This document shows positions 53,661-64,000 of a stretch of DNA of 64,000 nucleotides, piece after piece. The stretch is from Tardiphaga sp. vice304 (lineage in GTDB: Bacteria; Pseudomonadota; Alphaproteobacteria; Rhizobiales; Xanthobacteraceae): contig NZ_CP041402.1 in NCBI RefSeq assembly GCF_007018905.1, positions 3,770,001-3,834,000 of the forward strand. The letters run 5' to 3'. Position numbers and translations under genes: made by a program. The notes under the pieces were generated by a model. The model did no database searches, had not been told where the DNA came from, and worked only from the letters and a program-made list of their open reading frames with translations. Numbering within the stretch: position 1 is the stretch's first letter; every line of letters starts with the position of its first letter.

Positions 53661-54074
53661 TTACTCGGCAATGCGCGTGACGAAGCGCGTCTTGATCGGC
53701 AGCTTCGCGGCGGCCAGCGTGAACGCCTCCTTGGCGGTCTGCTGGGTGACGCCGTCGATCTCGAACAGCACCCGGCCCGGCTTGACGCGCGCAACCCACA
53801 GTTCCGGCGTACCCTTGCCGGAACCCATGCGGACTTCGGCAGGCTTCTTCGAGACCGGCAGATCCGGGAAGATGCGGATCCAGACGCGGCCGGCACGCTT
53901 CATGTGACGGGTCAGCGCGCGGCGCGCGGCTTCGATCTGACGGGCGGTGAGGCGCTCGGGCGCCATCGCCTTCAGGCCGAACTGACCGAACGCCAAGGTT
54001 GCGCCGGAGGTCGCCACGCCGTGAATCCGGCCCTTATGCGCCTTCCGGAACTTGGTCTTCTTTGGTTGCATCAT
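53661..54074 (-). CDS. rplP: 50S ribosomal protein L16
   Basis: A 137-residue protein: [39 protein letters not shown] and [20 protein letters not shown]. It contacts A-site tRNA. Lies 24 bp after rpsC. Confidence 0.98.
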   Translation of the reverse strand: MMQPKKTKFRKAHKGRIHGVATSGATLAFGQFGLKAMAPERLTARQIEAARRALTRHMKRAGRVWIRIFPDLPVSKKPAEVRMGSGKGTPELWVARVKPGRVLFEIDGVTQQTAKEAFTLAAAKLPIKTRFVTRIAE

Positions 54075-54098
54075 GGCTTACGCCCTCAAACCTTCTGA

Positions 54099-54797
54099 TT
54101 AAGCAGCGTCGCGACGCGGGCGGGAATTGTCACCCTCGGCCATGCGCTTGTCCTGGGCCATCGGATCGTGCTCAAGGATTTCGCCCTTGAAGATCCAGAC
54201 CTTGACGCCGCAGGTGCCGAACGTCGTGAACGCGGTGGCGACGCCGTAGTCGATGTCCGCGCGCAGCGTGTGCAACGGCACGCGACCTTCGCGATACCAT
54301 TCCATACGCGCGATTTCCGCGCCGCCAAGGCGACCCGAGCAATTGATGCGGATGCCTTCGGCACCGAGGCGCATCGCCGACTGCACCGCCCGCTTCATCG
54401 CGCGGCGGAACGCCACGCGGCGCTCAAGCTGCTGCGCGATCGACTCGGCGACCAGGGTCGCATCGAGTTCCGGCTTGCGGATTTCGACGATGTTGATCGT
54501 GACGTCCGAAGCGGTGATGTCCGACACCTTCTTGCGAAGCTTGTCGATGTCAGCGCCCTTTTTGCCGATCACGACGCCCGGACGTGCCGAGTGGATCGTG
54601 ACGCGGCACTTCTTGTGCGGACGCTCGATGATGATCTTGGCGACAGCCGCCTGCTTCAGTTCCTTGTGCAGCACTTCGCGGATTTTGACATCCTCGTGCA
54701 GCAGCTTGCCGTATTCGTTCTTGCCGGCGTACCAACGTGAATCCCACGTACGGTTGATGCCAAGACGCAGACCGATTGGATTGATCTTCTGACCCAT
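54099..54797 (-). CDS. rpsC: 30S ribosomal protein S3
   Basis: A 232-residue head protein at the mRNA entry. It opens [20 protein letters not shown], has a KH domain ([19 protein letters not shown]) and a C-terminal domain with [20 protein letters not shown] and [18 protein letters not shown]. Lies 17 bp after rplV. Confidence 0.99.
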   Translation of the reverse strand: MGQKINPIGLRLGINRTWDSRWYAGKNEYGKLLHEDVKIREVLHKELKQAAVAKIIIERPHKKCRVTIHSARPGVVIGKKGADIDKLRKKVSDITASDVTINIVEIRKPELDATLVAESIAQQLERRVAFRRAMKRAVQSAMRLGAEGIRINCSGRLGGAEIARMEWYREGRVPLHTLRADIDYGVATAFTTFGTCGVKVWIFKGEILEHDPMAQDKRMAEGDNSRPRRDAA

Positions 54798-54814
54798 CGT
54801 ACTCTCCCGCGCCC

Positions 54815-55198
54815 TTAAGCTGTCGCCGCTTCAACCTGACGAACAACGATCGTCAGCTGCGCGAATGGTTTGAAGATGCGTCCCGAACGGCCGCGGCCGC
54901 GCGGGGAAAAACGCTTCATGACAATGCCCTTGCCCACATGGGCCTCGGAGACGACGAGCGCGTCGACATCGAGGTCGTGGTTGTTCTCGGCATTTGCGAT
55001 CGCCGACTCAAGGCACTTCTTGACGTCGACGGCGATGCGCTTGCGCGAAAACTGCAGGTCGGCGAGCGCGGCGGAAGCCTTCCGGCCGCGGATCATCTGC
55101 GCCACCAGGTTCAGCTTCTGCGGGCTCACGCGCAACATGCGGGCGATCGCCTTGGCCTCGTTATCCGGGAGGCTCCGTTCGCGCTTTGGCTTGCTCAT
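54815..55198 (-). CDS. rplV: 50S ribosomal protein L22
   Basis: A 127-residue protein lining the exit tunnel: [20 protein letters not shown] and the tunnel hairpin region ending [19 protein letters not shown]. That loop is where macrolide-resistance changes occur in other bacteria. Nothing abnormal is seen here. Confidence 0.98.
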   Translation of the reverse strand: MSKPKRERSLPDNEAKAIARMLRVSPQKLNLVAQMIRGRKASAALADLQFSRKRIAVDVKKCLESAIANAENNHDLDVDALVVSEAHVGKGIVMKRFSPRGRGRSGRIFKPFAQLTIVVRQVEAATA

Positions 55199-55208
55199 AA
55201 CTTAGTCC

Positions 55209-55487
55209 TCAGCCCTTCTTGGCTTTCTTGTCGCCCGAATGACCGTGGAAGGTACGGGTTGGCGAGAACTCGCCGAACTTGTGACCGACCATTTCTTCAT
55301 TGATGGCAACAGGTACATGCTTTTGGCCGTTATAAACGCCAAAGGTAAGACCGACAAACTGCGGCAGGACCGTGGAGCGACGGCTCCAGATCCTGATGAT
55401 GTCGTGACGCCCTGACGCGCGAGCAACTTCTGCCTTCTTGAGCAGCGAGCTCTCGACGAACGGGCCTTTCCAGACTGAACGAACCAT
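55209..55487 (-). CDS. rpsS: 30S ribosomal protein S19
   Basis: A 92-residue head protein: [40 protein letters not shown] and [20 protein letters not shown]. Partner of S13 in the 30S head. Confidence 0.99.
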   Translation of the reverse strand: MVRSVWKGPFVESSLLKKAEVARASGRHDIIRIWSRRSTVLPQFVGLTFGVYNGQKHVPVAINEEMVGHKFGEFSPTRTFHGHSGDKKAKKG

Positions 55488-55499
55488 GTCCGGCGATCC

Positions 55500-56333
55500 T
55501 TACTTCTTCCGCTTGTGGCGGCTGATGAGAATGAACTTCGTAGTCGACTTGTTCGAGCGCGTCTTCTTGCCCTTGGTCGGCTTGCCCCACGGGGTAACCG
55601 GATGACGGCCGCCCGAGGTCTTGCCTTCACCACCACCGTGCGGATGGTCGACCGGGTTCATCGACACGCCGCGGTTATGCGGGCGACGACCAAACCAGCG
55701 CATACGGCCGGCCTTGCCCATCGAGGTATTCATGTGGTCGGGGTTCGACACGGCGCCGATTGTCCCGGTGCAACGGCCGTGAACCAGGCGCTGCTCACCG
55801 GAATTCAGGCGAACGATCACATAGTCATGGTCGCGGCCGACGAGCTGGGCGTAAGTGCCGGCGGAACGGGCGATCTGGCCGCCCTTCCCGATCTTCAGCT
55901 CGACGTTGTGGATGATGGTGCCGATCGGCATGTTTCCGAGCGGCATGACATTGCCCGGCTTCACGTCGACGTAGTTTCCGGCAATCACGGTGTCACCGAC
56001 GGCGAGACGCTGGGGCGCGAGGATGTAGGACAGCGTCCCATCTTCGTACTTCAGCAGCGCGATGAAGGCGGTGCGATTCGGATCGTACTCGAGTCGCTCG
56101 ACCTTTGCAGGCATATCGACCTTGGTACGCTTGAAATCGACGATACGGTAGGTCTGCTTGTGACCGCCGCCGCGAAAACGAACGACCGTGCGACCGGTGT
56201 TGTTACGACCGCCGGAGGAGTGCTTGCCTTCGGTAAGCGTCTTGACCGGCTTGCCCTTGTAGAGGCCCGAGCGATCGACGATGACGAGCTGGCGCTGGCC
56301 AGGGGTCGTCGGGTTGAATTTTTTAAGTGCCAT
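55500..56333 (-). CDS. rplB: 50S ribosomal protein L2
   Basis: A 277-residue protein needed for subunit joining and peptidyl transfer. It begins [20 protein letters not shown]. The C-terminal loop [20 protein letters not shown] holds the conserved histidine near the catalytic centre. Full length, no insertions. Confidence 0.99.
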   Translation of the reverse strand: MALKKFNPTTPGQRQLVIVDRSGLYKGKPVKTLTEGKHSSGGRNNTGRTVVRFRGGGHKQTYRIVDFKRTKVDMPAKVERLEYDPNRTAFIALLKYEDGTLSYILAPQRLAVGDTVIAGNYVDVKPGNVMPLGNMPIGTIIHNVELKIGKGGQIARSAGTYAQLVGRDHDYVIVRLNSGEQRLVHGRCTGTIGAVSNPDHMNTSMGKAGRMRWFGRRPHNRGVSMNPVDHPHGGGEGKTSGGRHPVTPWGKPTKGKKTRSNKSTTKFILISRHKRKK

Positions 56334-56345
56334 CGGATATCCGCC

Positions 56346-56645
56346 TTATAGCCCGGTCGTGACGTCGATGCGGTGGCCCTCTTCGAGGGTCACGATCGCA
56401 CGCTTGACGTCCGACTGCGAACCGAAGTTGCCACGAAACACCTTCTGCTTGCCCTTGCGGACCAGCGTGTTCACGCTCTTCACTTTGACATCGAACAGCT
56501 TCTCGATGGCTTCCTTGATCTGCGGCTTGGTGGCCTTGATCGCGACCTTGAACACAACCTTGTTGAATTCGGACGCAACGGTCGCCTTCTCGGTCACCAC
56601 GGGGGCGACGATGATGTCGTAATGGCGCGGGTCAATGTTCTTCAT
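56346..56645 (-). CDS. rplW: 50S ribosomal protein L23
   Basis: A 99-residue exit-tunnel protein: [40 protein letters not shown], and [15 protein letters not shown]. Trigger factor and SRP dock on it. Its ATG overlaps the rplD stop (ATGA). Confidence 0.98.
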   Translation of the reverse strand: MKNIDPRHYDIIVAPVVTEKATVASEFNKVVFKVAIKATKPQIKEAIEKLFDVKVKSVNTLVRKGKQKVFRGNFGSQSDVKRAIVTLEEGHRIDVTTGL

Positions 56646-57262
56646 TTGAAGCGCGCCTCCAACGCATCGAGTGCCGCACGGGTCAGAACCAGCTTGTGAC
56701 GGCGCAGAATGTCATAGACGTTGATGCCCTGGATCGGCAGCACGTCGATGTTCGGAATGTTGCGGGCCGCCATGGCGAAACCGGTGTGGACTTCGGCGCC
56801 ATCGACGATCAGCGCATTGGTCAGGCCGAGGCCCGAGAAATGACCGATCAGGGCCTTGGTCCTGGCTTCTTCCAGGGTGGCGTTCTCGATCACGATCAAG
56901 CCGCCGTCCTTGGCCTTCGAAGACAGAGCGTGCTTCAGAGCCAGCGCGCGAACCTTCTTGGGCAGATCGAACGCATGAGAGCGCACGACCGGACCGAAGG
57001 CGCGACCACCGCCGCGGAACTGCGGGACACGGGCCGAACCGTGACGCGCACCGCCGGTGCCCTTCTGCTTGTACATCTTCTTGCCGGTGCGCCAGATCTC
57101 GGCGCGACCCTTGGTCTTGTGCGTGCCAGCCTGGCGCTTGGCGAGCTGCCAGTTGACGCAACGCTGGATGATGTCGACGCGCGGGTCGAGACCGAAGATG
57201 GCATCCGACAGCTCGATCGAACCTGAGTCCTTGCCCTCAAGCGTGGTGACGTTCAATTTCAT
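56642..57262 (-). CDS. rplD: 50S ribosomal protein L4
   Basis: A 206-residue protein with the tunnel loop [20 protein letters not shown] and [20 protein letters not shown]. In enterobacteria L4 also represses the S10 operon. Whether it does so here is unknown. The ATG at 57262 is one base after the rplC stop. Four-base overlap with rplW. Confidence 0.98.
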   Translation of the reverse strand: MKLNVTTLEGKDSGSIELSDAIFGLDPRVDIIQRCVNWQLAKRQAGTHKTKGRAEIWRTGKKMYKQKGTGGARHGSARVPQFRGGGRAFGPVVRSHAFDLPKKVRALALKHALSSKAKDGGLIVIENATLEEARTKALIGHFSGLGLTNALIVDGAEVHTGFAMAARNIPNIDVLPIQGINVYDILRRHKLVLTRAALDALEARFK

Positions 57263-57263
57263 C

Positions 57264-57995
57264 TCACACGCCCTCCTTCTCGGCGACAGGTGCCTCGGCA
57301 GGGGCTTCCTGCTCGGCGCCAACCAGGCGGAACTTGCCAGGCTTCGGCGCTTCCTTCGGAAGAGCCTTCTTGACGGCGTCGCGAACCGCGATCCAGCCGC
57401 CCTTGGAGCCGGGAACGGCGCCTTCGACGAGGATCAGGCCGCGCTCGACATCGAGCTGCACAACACGCAGGTTCAGCGTGGTGATCTTGTCGACACCCAT
57501 GTGACCGGGCATCTTCTTGTTCTTGAAGGTCTTGCCGGGATCCTGACGTCCGCCGGTCGAACCGATCGAACGATGCGATACCGAGACGCCGTGGGTGGCG
57601 CGCAGACCGCGGAAATTCCAGCGCTTCATACCGCCGGCAAAACCCTTACCGACCGAGGTACCGGTGACATCGACAAACTGACCGACCACGAAGTGATCCG
57701 CCTGGATCTCGGCGCCGACCGGGATCAGCGCGTCTTCCGACACGCGGAATTCCGCGACCTTACGCTTGGGTTCAACCTTGGCGACCGCGAACTGGCCGCG
57801 TTCAGCCTTCGGCAAATAAACGGTTTTGCGCGTGCCCGAACCGAGTTGCAACGCAACGTAACCATTCTTCTCGCTGGTGAGGTGACCTAACACCTGGCAA
57901 TTGCCCAGCTTTAGCACGGTCACTGGAATGTGCTCACCGGTCTCCGTAAAGACCCGTGTCATTCCGACCTTTTGTGCGATCACTCCGGAGCGCAT
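57264..57995 (-). CDS. rplC: 50S ribosomal protein L3
   Basis: A 243-residue early-assembly protein: [20 protein letters not shown], the glutamine-methylated loop [20 protein letters not shown], and an alanine/glutamate-rich tail ([14 protein letters not shown]) typical of alphaproteobacteria. AGGA is nine bases before the ATG at 57995. The 88-bp gap from rpsJ contains a T7 tract on the minus strand. Confidence 0.98.
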   Translation of the reverse strand: MRSGVIAQKVGMTRVFTETGEHIPVTVLKLGNCQVLGHLTSEKNGYVALQLGSGTRKTVYLPKAERGQFAVAKVEPKRKVAEFRVSEDALIPVGAEIQADHFVVGQFVDVTGTSVGKGFAGGMKRWNFRGLRATHGVSVSHRSIGSTGGRQDPGKTFKNKKMPGHMGVDKITTLNLRVVQLDVERGLILVEGAVPGSKGGWIAVRDAVKKALPKEAPKPGKFRLVGAEQEAPAEAPVAEKEGV

Positions 57996-58083
57996 CGGCG
58001 TGCTTCCTGTTCTTTCTGTCCGTTTGACGGGACTGGACCTAAAAAAATTCGTCTGTGACTCAATCCGCTTTAAGCGGGCTGGA

Positions 58084-58392
58084 TCAGAGCTTGATCTCGA
58101 CATCGACACCGGCGGCCAGATCGAGCTTCATCAAAGCATCGACGGTCTGCGGGGTCGGATCGACGATGTCCAGGAGGCGCTTGTGGGTGCGCATCTCGAA
58201 CTGCTCGCGGCTCTTCTTGTCGACGTGCGGCGAACGGTTGACGGTGAACTTCTCGATGCGGGTCGGCAGCGGGATGGGCCCGCGAACCTGTGCACCGGTG
58301 CGCTTCGCCGTGCTGACGATCTCGCGGGTCGAAGCATCGAGAATCCGATGATCAAACGCCTTGAGCCGAATGCGGATATTCTGGCCGTTCAT
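58084..58392 (-). CDS. rpsJ: 30S ribosomal protein S10
   Basis: A 102-residue protein: [20 protein letters not shown] and [20 protein letters not shown]. Besides its ribosomal role, S10 is NusE in antitermination complexes. First gene of the S10 part, 78 bp after tuf with a strong hairpin between them. Confidence 0.99.
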   Translation of the reverse strand: MNGQNIRIRLKAFDHRILDASTREIVSTAKRTGAQVRGPIPLPTRIEKFTVNRSPHVDKKSREQFEMRTHKRLLDIVDPTPQTVDALMKLDLAAGVDVEIKL

Positions 58393-58432
58393 GCCGTTGT
58401 CTTTCTTTGTCGACTTAACTTCGCGTCAGGTC

Positions 58433-58458
58433 GGGAATAGCGGACATCCGCTATTCCC
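58433..58458 (-). promoter_or_regulatory. Perfect 12-bp hairpin between tuf and rpsJ
   Basis: GGGAATAGCGGA (58433-58444) and TCCGCTATTCCC (58447-58458) are exact inverted copies with only two bases between. The hairpin starts 12 bases past the tuf stop and has no T run after it. It may be a processing site, or a partial or factor-dependent terminator, that separates the str and S10 transcripts. Confidence 0.6.
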
Positions 58459-58470
58459 TGCCCCGGCCTA

Positions 58471-59661
<1,191 letters not shown>

Positions 59662-59700
59662 GATTCTCTCCGTTCAGTCGTTAACTGTCGCTAACGACAA

Positions 59701-61773
<2,073 letters not shown>

Positions 61774-61803
61774 GGGCTCGTCCTTAAATCCGTTGTTTCG
61801 CCG

Positions 61804-62286
<483 letters not shown>

Positions 62287-62658
62287 TTACTTCGGACGCT
62301 TCGCGCCGTACTTCGAACGGCGCTGCTTACGGTTCTTGACGCCCTGGGTATCCAGCACGCCGCGGAGAATGTGGTATCGCACGCCGGGCAAATCCTTGAC
62401 GCGACCGCCGCGGATCATCACCACAGAGTGCTCCTGAAGGTTATGACCTTCGCCCGGAATGTACCCGATGACTTCGAAGCCATTGGTCAGACGCACCTTG
62501 GCGACCTTACGAAGCGCCGAGTTCGGCTTCTTCGGGGTCGTGGTGTAGACGCGCGTACAAACGCCACGCTTCTGCGGCGACTGCTGCAGCGCCGGCACCT
62601 TCTTGCGCGACTTCTGAACGACACGCGGACTTGCGATCAGCTGGTTGATCGTCGGCAT
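62287..62658 (-). CDS. rpsL: 30S ribosomal protein S12
   Basis: A 123-residue decoding-centre protein with the loops [20 protein letters not shown] and [18 protein letters not shown]. The lysines at the two streptomycin-linked positions (in PKKPNS and VKDLPG) are wild type, predicting sensitivity from this gene. The ATG at 62658 gives the canonical MPTINQLI start. It heads the whole ribosomal block. Confidence 0.98.
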   Translation of the reverse strand: MPTINQLIASPRVVQKSRKKVPALQQSPQKRGVCTRVYTTTPKKPNSALRKVAKVRLTNGFEVIGYIPGEGHNLQEHSVVMIRGGRVKDLPGVRYHILRGVLDTQGVKNRKQRRSKYGAKRPK

Positions 62659-63487
62659 CTTCGCCTTCACCCTTGTTCAGGCGAAGCCATAACGGCTTCG
62701 CAAATTGTTTGGGGCCACCTGCCCCATCGATCCACTCACAGATCAAAGAAAGATTCACGCAAAACGAAATCACGCCAACCGCTCATACCTGAGCAGAAAG
62801 CGTTTCACGCCACAGAGGACCGCGATCGTGACTAACGGGCTTGCGCCTGATAGTCTGTACCGAGGTCATGCAATCTGATCTGTCTGTTGAGAACTTGCTC
62901 AAAAGACGGACGTTTTGACATTGCCTAGCTTTAAGCGACAGCGTTTGAGCTTCTTGGATCGAGGTTGGTGCCCGCTCCTGCCCCGAAAGGCTGGGTCCCT
63001 CAAGACTGATCTTGGAGGACGCTAGAGGGTGGTCCGTTCCGACACTTACGAAGCTCACCGCCTGTCGGTGAGTGCGCGGGTTTTATCCCCGGGGGTTACC
63101 CAAGTCAACACTAAAGCGCGAGCCGAGAAACGCTTCTGACAGCAGGGCTTCTAGCATGTCGGATGCTGCAAAAACATGCCGGATTCATGGGGTTTGCGTG
63201 ACATCCACCGCAAAATCCGCACCGCAAAAACATTACCGATTGATGAACGCCGGACGACGTTTTCGAGCCAGTTTGAGCGCGATCGGAACAGGATCGGCCA
63301 GAATCGGTAGAACCGGATGCGTTTTGGGGAATCGATAGGGAATCGTATGCGCGGAGCCGTTGGCCGGGTAAGGCGGCATGGCGCGCAGCGGCGCGCGGCT
63401 GCTGTCCGGAGCAGAGGCTCAATGAGGGCCGGCCACGAATGGTTCCGCCCCGCCATGCGGGCAGGCTGCGCTTATCCGGGCTACGGA
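62659..63487. other. Leader/promoter region of the ribosomal block, no supported gene
   Basis: About 830 bp between rpsL and the HWE kinase gene. It must contain the promoter of the str genes. It has two simple hairpins (62681-62701; CTCACCG at 63054-63060 with CGGTGAG at 63066-63072). I could not fix a -35/-10 pair. Several short open frames exist on both strands but none shows a family feature. rpoB and rpoC, often found here, are not present in the visible part. Confidence 0.5.
62681..62701 (-). promoter_or_regulatory. Hairpin just upstream of rpsL
   Basis: A perfect 8-bp stem (GCGAAGCC at 62681-62688, GGCTTCGC at 62694-62701) with a 5-base loop lies 22 bases before the rpsL ATG on the minus strand, just ahead of its SD. 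It might modulate ribosome loading. No protein binding is known. Confidence 0.35.
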
Positions 63488-64000
63488 CTACACCTTGGGA
63501 ACGAGGGAACTCAGCGGCACGTCGAGCTCATAGACGAACCCCGACGGCTCATAGCTGAGCTTGACCTGGCCGGAGAGCTGCTGGCCGAGTGAGCCCATCA
63601 TCTTGGTGCCGAAGCTGCGCCGGGTCGGCGCCTGCACCAGCGGGCCGCCGGTTTCGCGCCAGACCAGCTTCAGCCGCTCGGTCGCCGTGTCGATGGTCCA
63701 ATCGATCGCGACCCGGCCGGTCGGAACCGACAATGCGCCGAACTTGGTGGTGTTGGTGCACAACTCGTTCAGGGTCATCGCCAGCGCGATCACAGCGCCG
63801 GACGACATCTTGATGTCCGGGCCGGTAATGGTGAACCGTCCCTCGCTCTGGCTGTCATAGGCCTCGGTGGCACCGCGGATGATGTGGTCGAGGCCGGCAT
63901 TGGCCCAGGACACCTGCAGCAGCAGGTCATGGGCGCGGCCGAGCGCCAGCAGCCGGCCTTCGATCGCCTGCTGGCCGTGCGCGAGGCTGGGCGCGGTGCG
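63488..64000 (-). CDS. HWE-family sensor histidine kinase, C-terminal part (cut by the right edge)
   Basis: A frame open from the window edge gives about 170 residues with the HWE kinase signature: the H-box-like EGRLLALGRAHDLLLQVSW (conserved Arg and His), the N-box LAMTLNELCTNTTKFGALS, the WRE motif (LVWRETGGP) and a final glycine-containing FGTKMMGSL. HWE kinases are largely confined to Rhizobiales and relatives and often have PAS or GAF sensors N-terminal, here missing because of the edge. The GTG at 63913 is internal, not the start. Confidence 0.9.
   Translation of the reverse strand, partial: RTAPSLAHGQQAIEGRLLALGRAHDLLLQVSWANAGLDHIIRGATEAYDSQSEGRFTITGPDIKMSSGAVIALAMTLNELCTNTTKFGALSVPTGRVAIDWTIDTATERLKLVWRETGGPLVQAPTRRSFGTKMMGSLGQQLSGQVKLSYEPSGFVYELDVPLSSLVPKV

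Noticed and set aside
62783..63058. A 91-aa minus-strand frame, or its internal 28-codon MTSVQTIRRKP... frame, ahead of rpsL
   Set aside because: No SD precedes the internal ATG, the longer frame has a poor start, and no family features are visible. It could be a leader peptide but there is no positive evidence.
63151..63456. A 101-aa minus-strand frame between the HWE kinase and rpsL
   Set aside because: Basic, Trp/Arg-rich composition with no SD or recognised domain, and overlapped by open frames in other phases.

Overview
The window is a GC-rich alphaproteobacterial chromosome segment, most likely from the Bradyrhizobium/Rhodopseudomonas/Afipia group (Bradyrhizobiaceae, also called Nitrobacteraceae). 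Three observations point there. The S10-spc-alpha ribosomal block has adk between secY and rpsM and no rpsD before rpoA. Genes common in Rhizobiales are present (ATP12, BluB, an HWE kinase, a fused indolepyruvate oxidoreductase). A 14-codon gene near the left edge matches the published description of rreB, a small mRNA conserved in Bradyrhizobiaceae. No species can be named from this sequence alone. No tRNA, rRNA, CRISPR array, transposase or prophage was seen.

Layout. 1-2.1 kb: a truncated gene, rreB with its own promoter and terminator, an MFS exporter and a small secreted protein. 2.6-10 kb: an orphan GrlR-like protein, a membrane-bound PAS histidine kinase, and a PQQ/heme alcohol dehydrogenase divergent from an acyl-CoA ligase. 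10.1-18.3 kb: a minus-strand run that looks like a CoA-thioester pathway (fused 2-oxoacid:ferredoxin oxidoreductase, SCP-x-like thiolase with a DUF35 partner, MaoC hydratase, DHDPS-family lyase, Nudix hydrolase). 18.7-20.5 kb: a two-domain KaiC-like ATPase followed by a single-domain response regulator. 20.8-31.8 kb: mixed housekeeping and envelope genes, a decayed DUF4160 gene beside DUF2442, propionyl-CoA carboxylase beta, an OXA-type beta-lactamase, a FliK-like/FlhB-C pair, ATP12 and BluB. 31.8-34.2 kb: a pseudouridine synthase with a very long disordered N-terminus, preceded by a GC-rich, hairpin-filled, promoter-led region that may be a structured RNA. 34.3-43.3 kb: cupin, envelope proteins, RarA, HtrA, a porin, an MDR oxidoreductase and an SDR, separated by REP-like repeats.

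43.5-62.7 kb is one co-directional minus-strand ribosomal block: rpsL-rpsG-fusA-tuf-rpsJ-rplC-rplD-rplW-rplB-rpsS-rplV-rpsC-rplP-rpmC-rpsQ-rplN-rplX-rplE-rpsN-rpsH-rplF-rplR-rpsE-rpmD-rplO-secY-adk-rpsM-rpsK-rpoA-rplQ. It ends in a strong rho-independent terminator. Most gaps are 1-100 nt, with several stop/start overlaps. Hairpins in the tuf-rpsJ and rplO-secY gaps and a candidate promoter after adk suggest internal control points. Its adenylate kinase carries an unusual lysine/alanine-rich, histone-H1-like tail of about 107 residues. The right edge holds the C-terminal part of an HWE-family histidine kinase.

The observations most worth a second look are rreB, the structured region upstream of the pseudouridine synthase gene, the Adk tail, the CoA-ester cluster, the KaiC-like/receiver pair and the decaying DUF4160/DUF2442 cassette.
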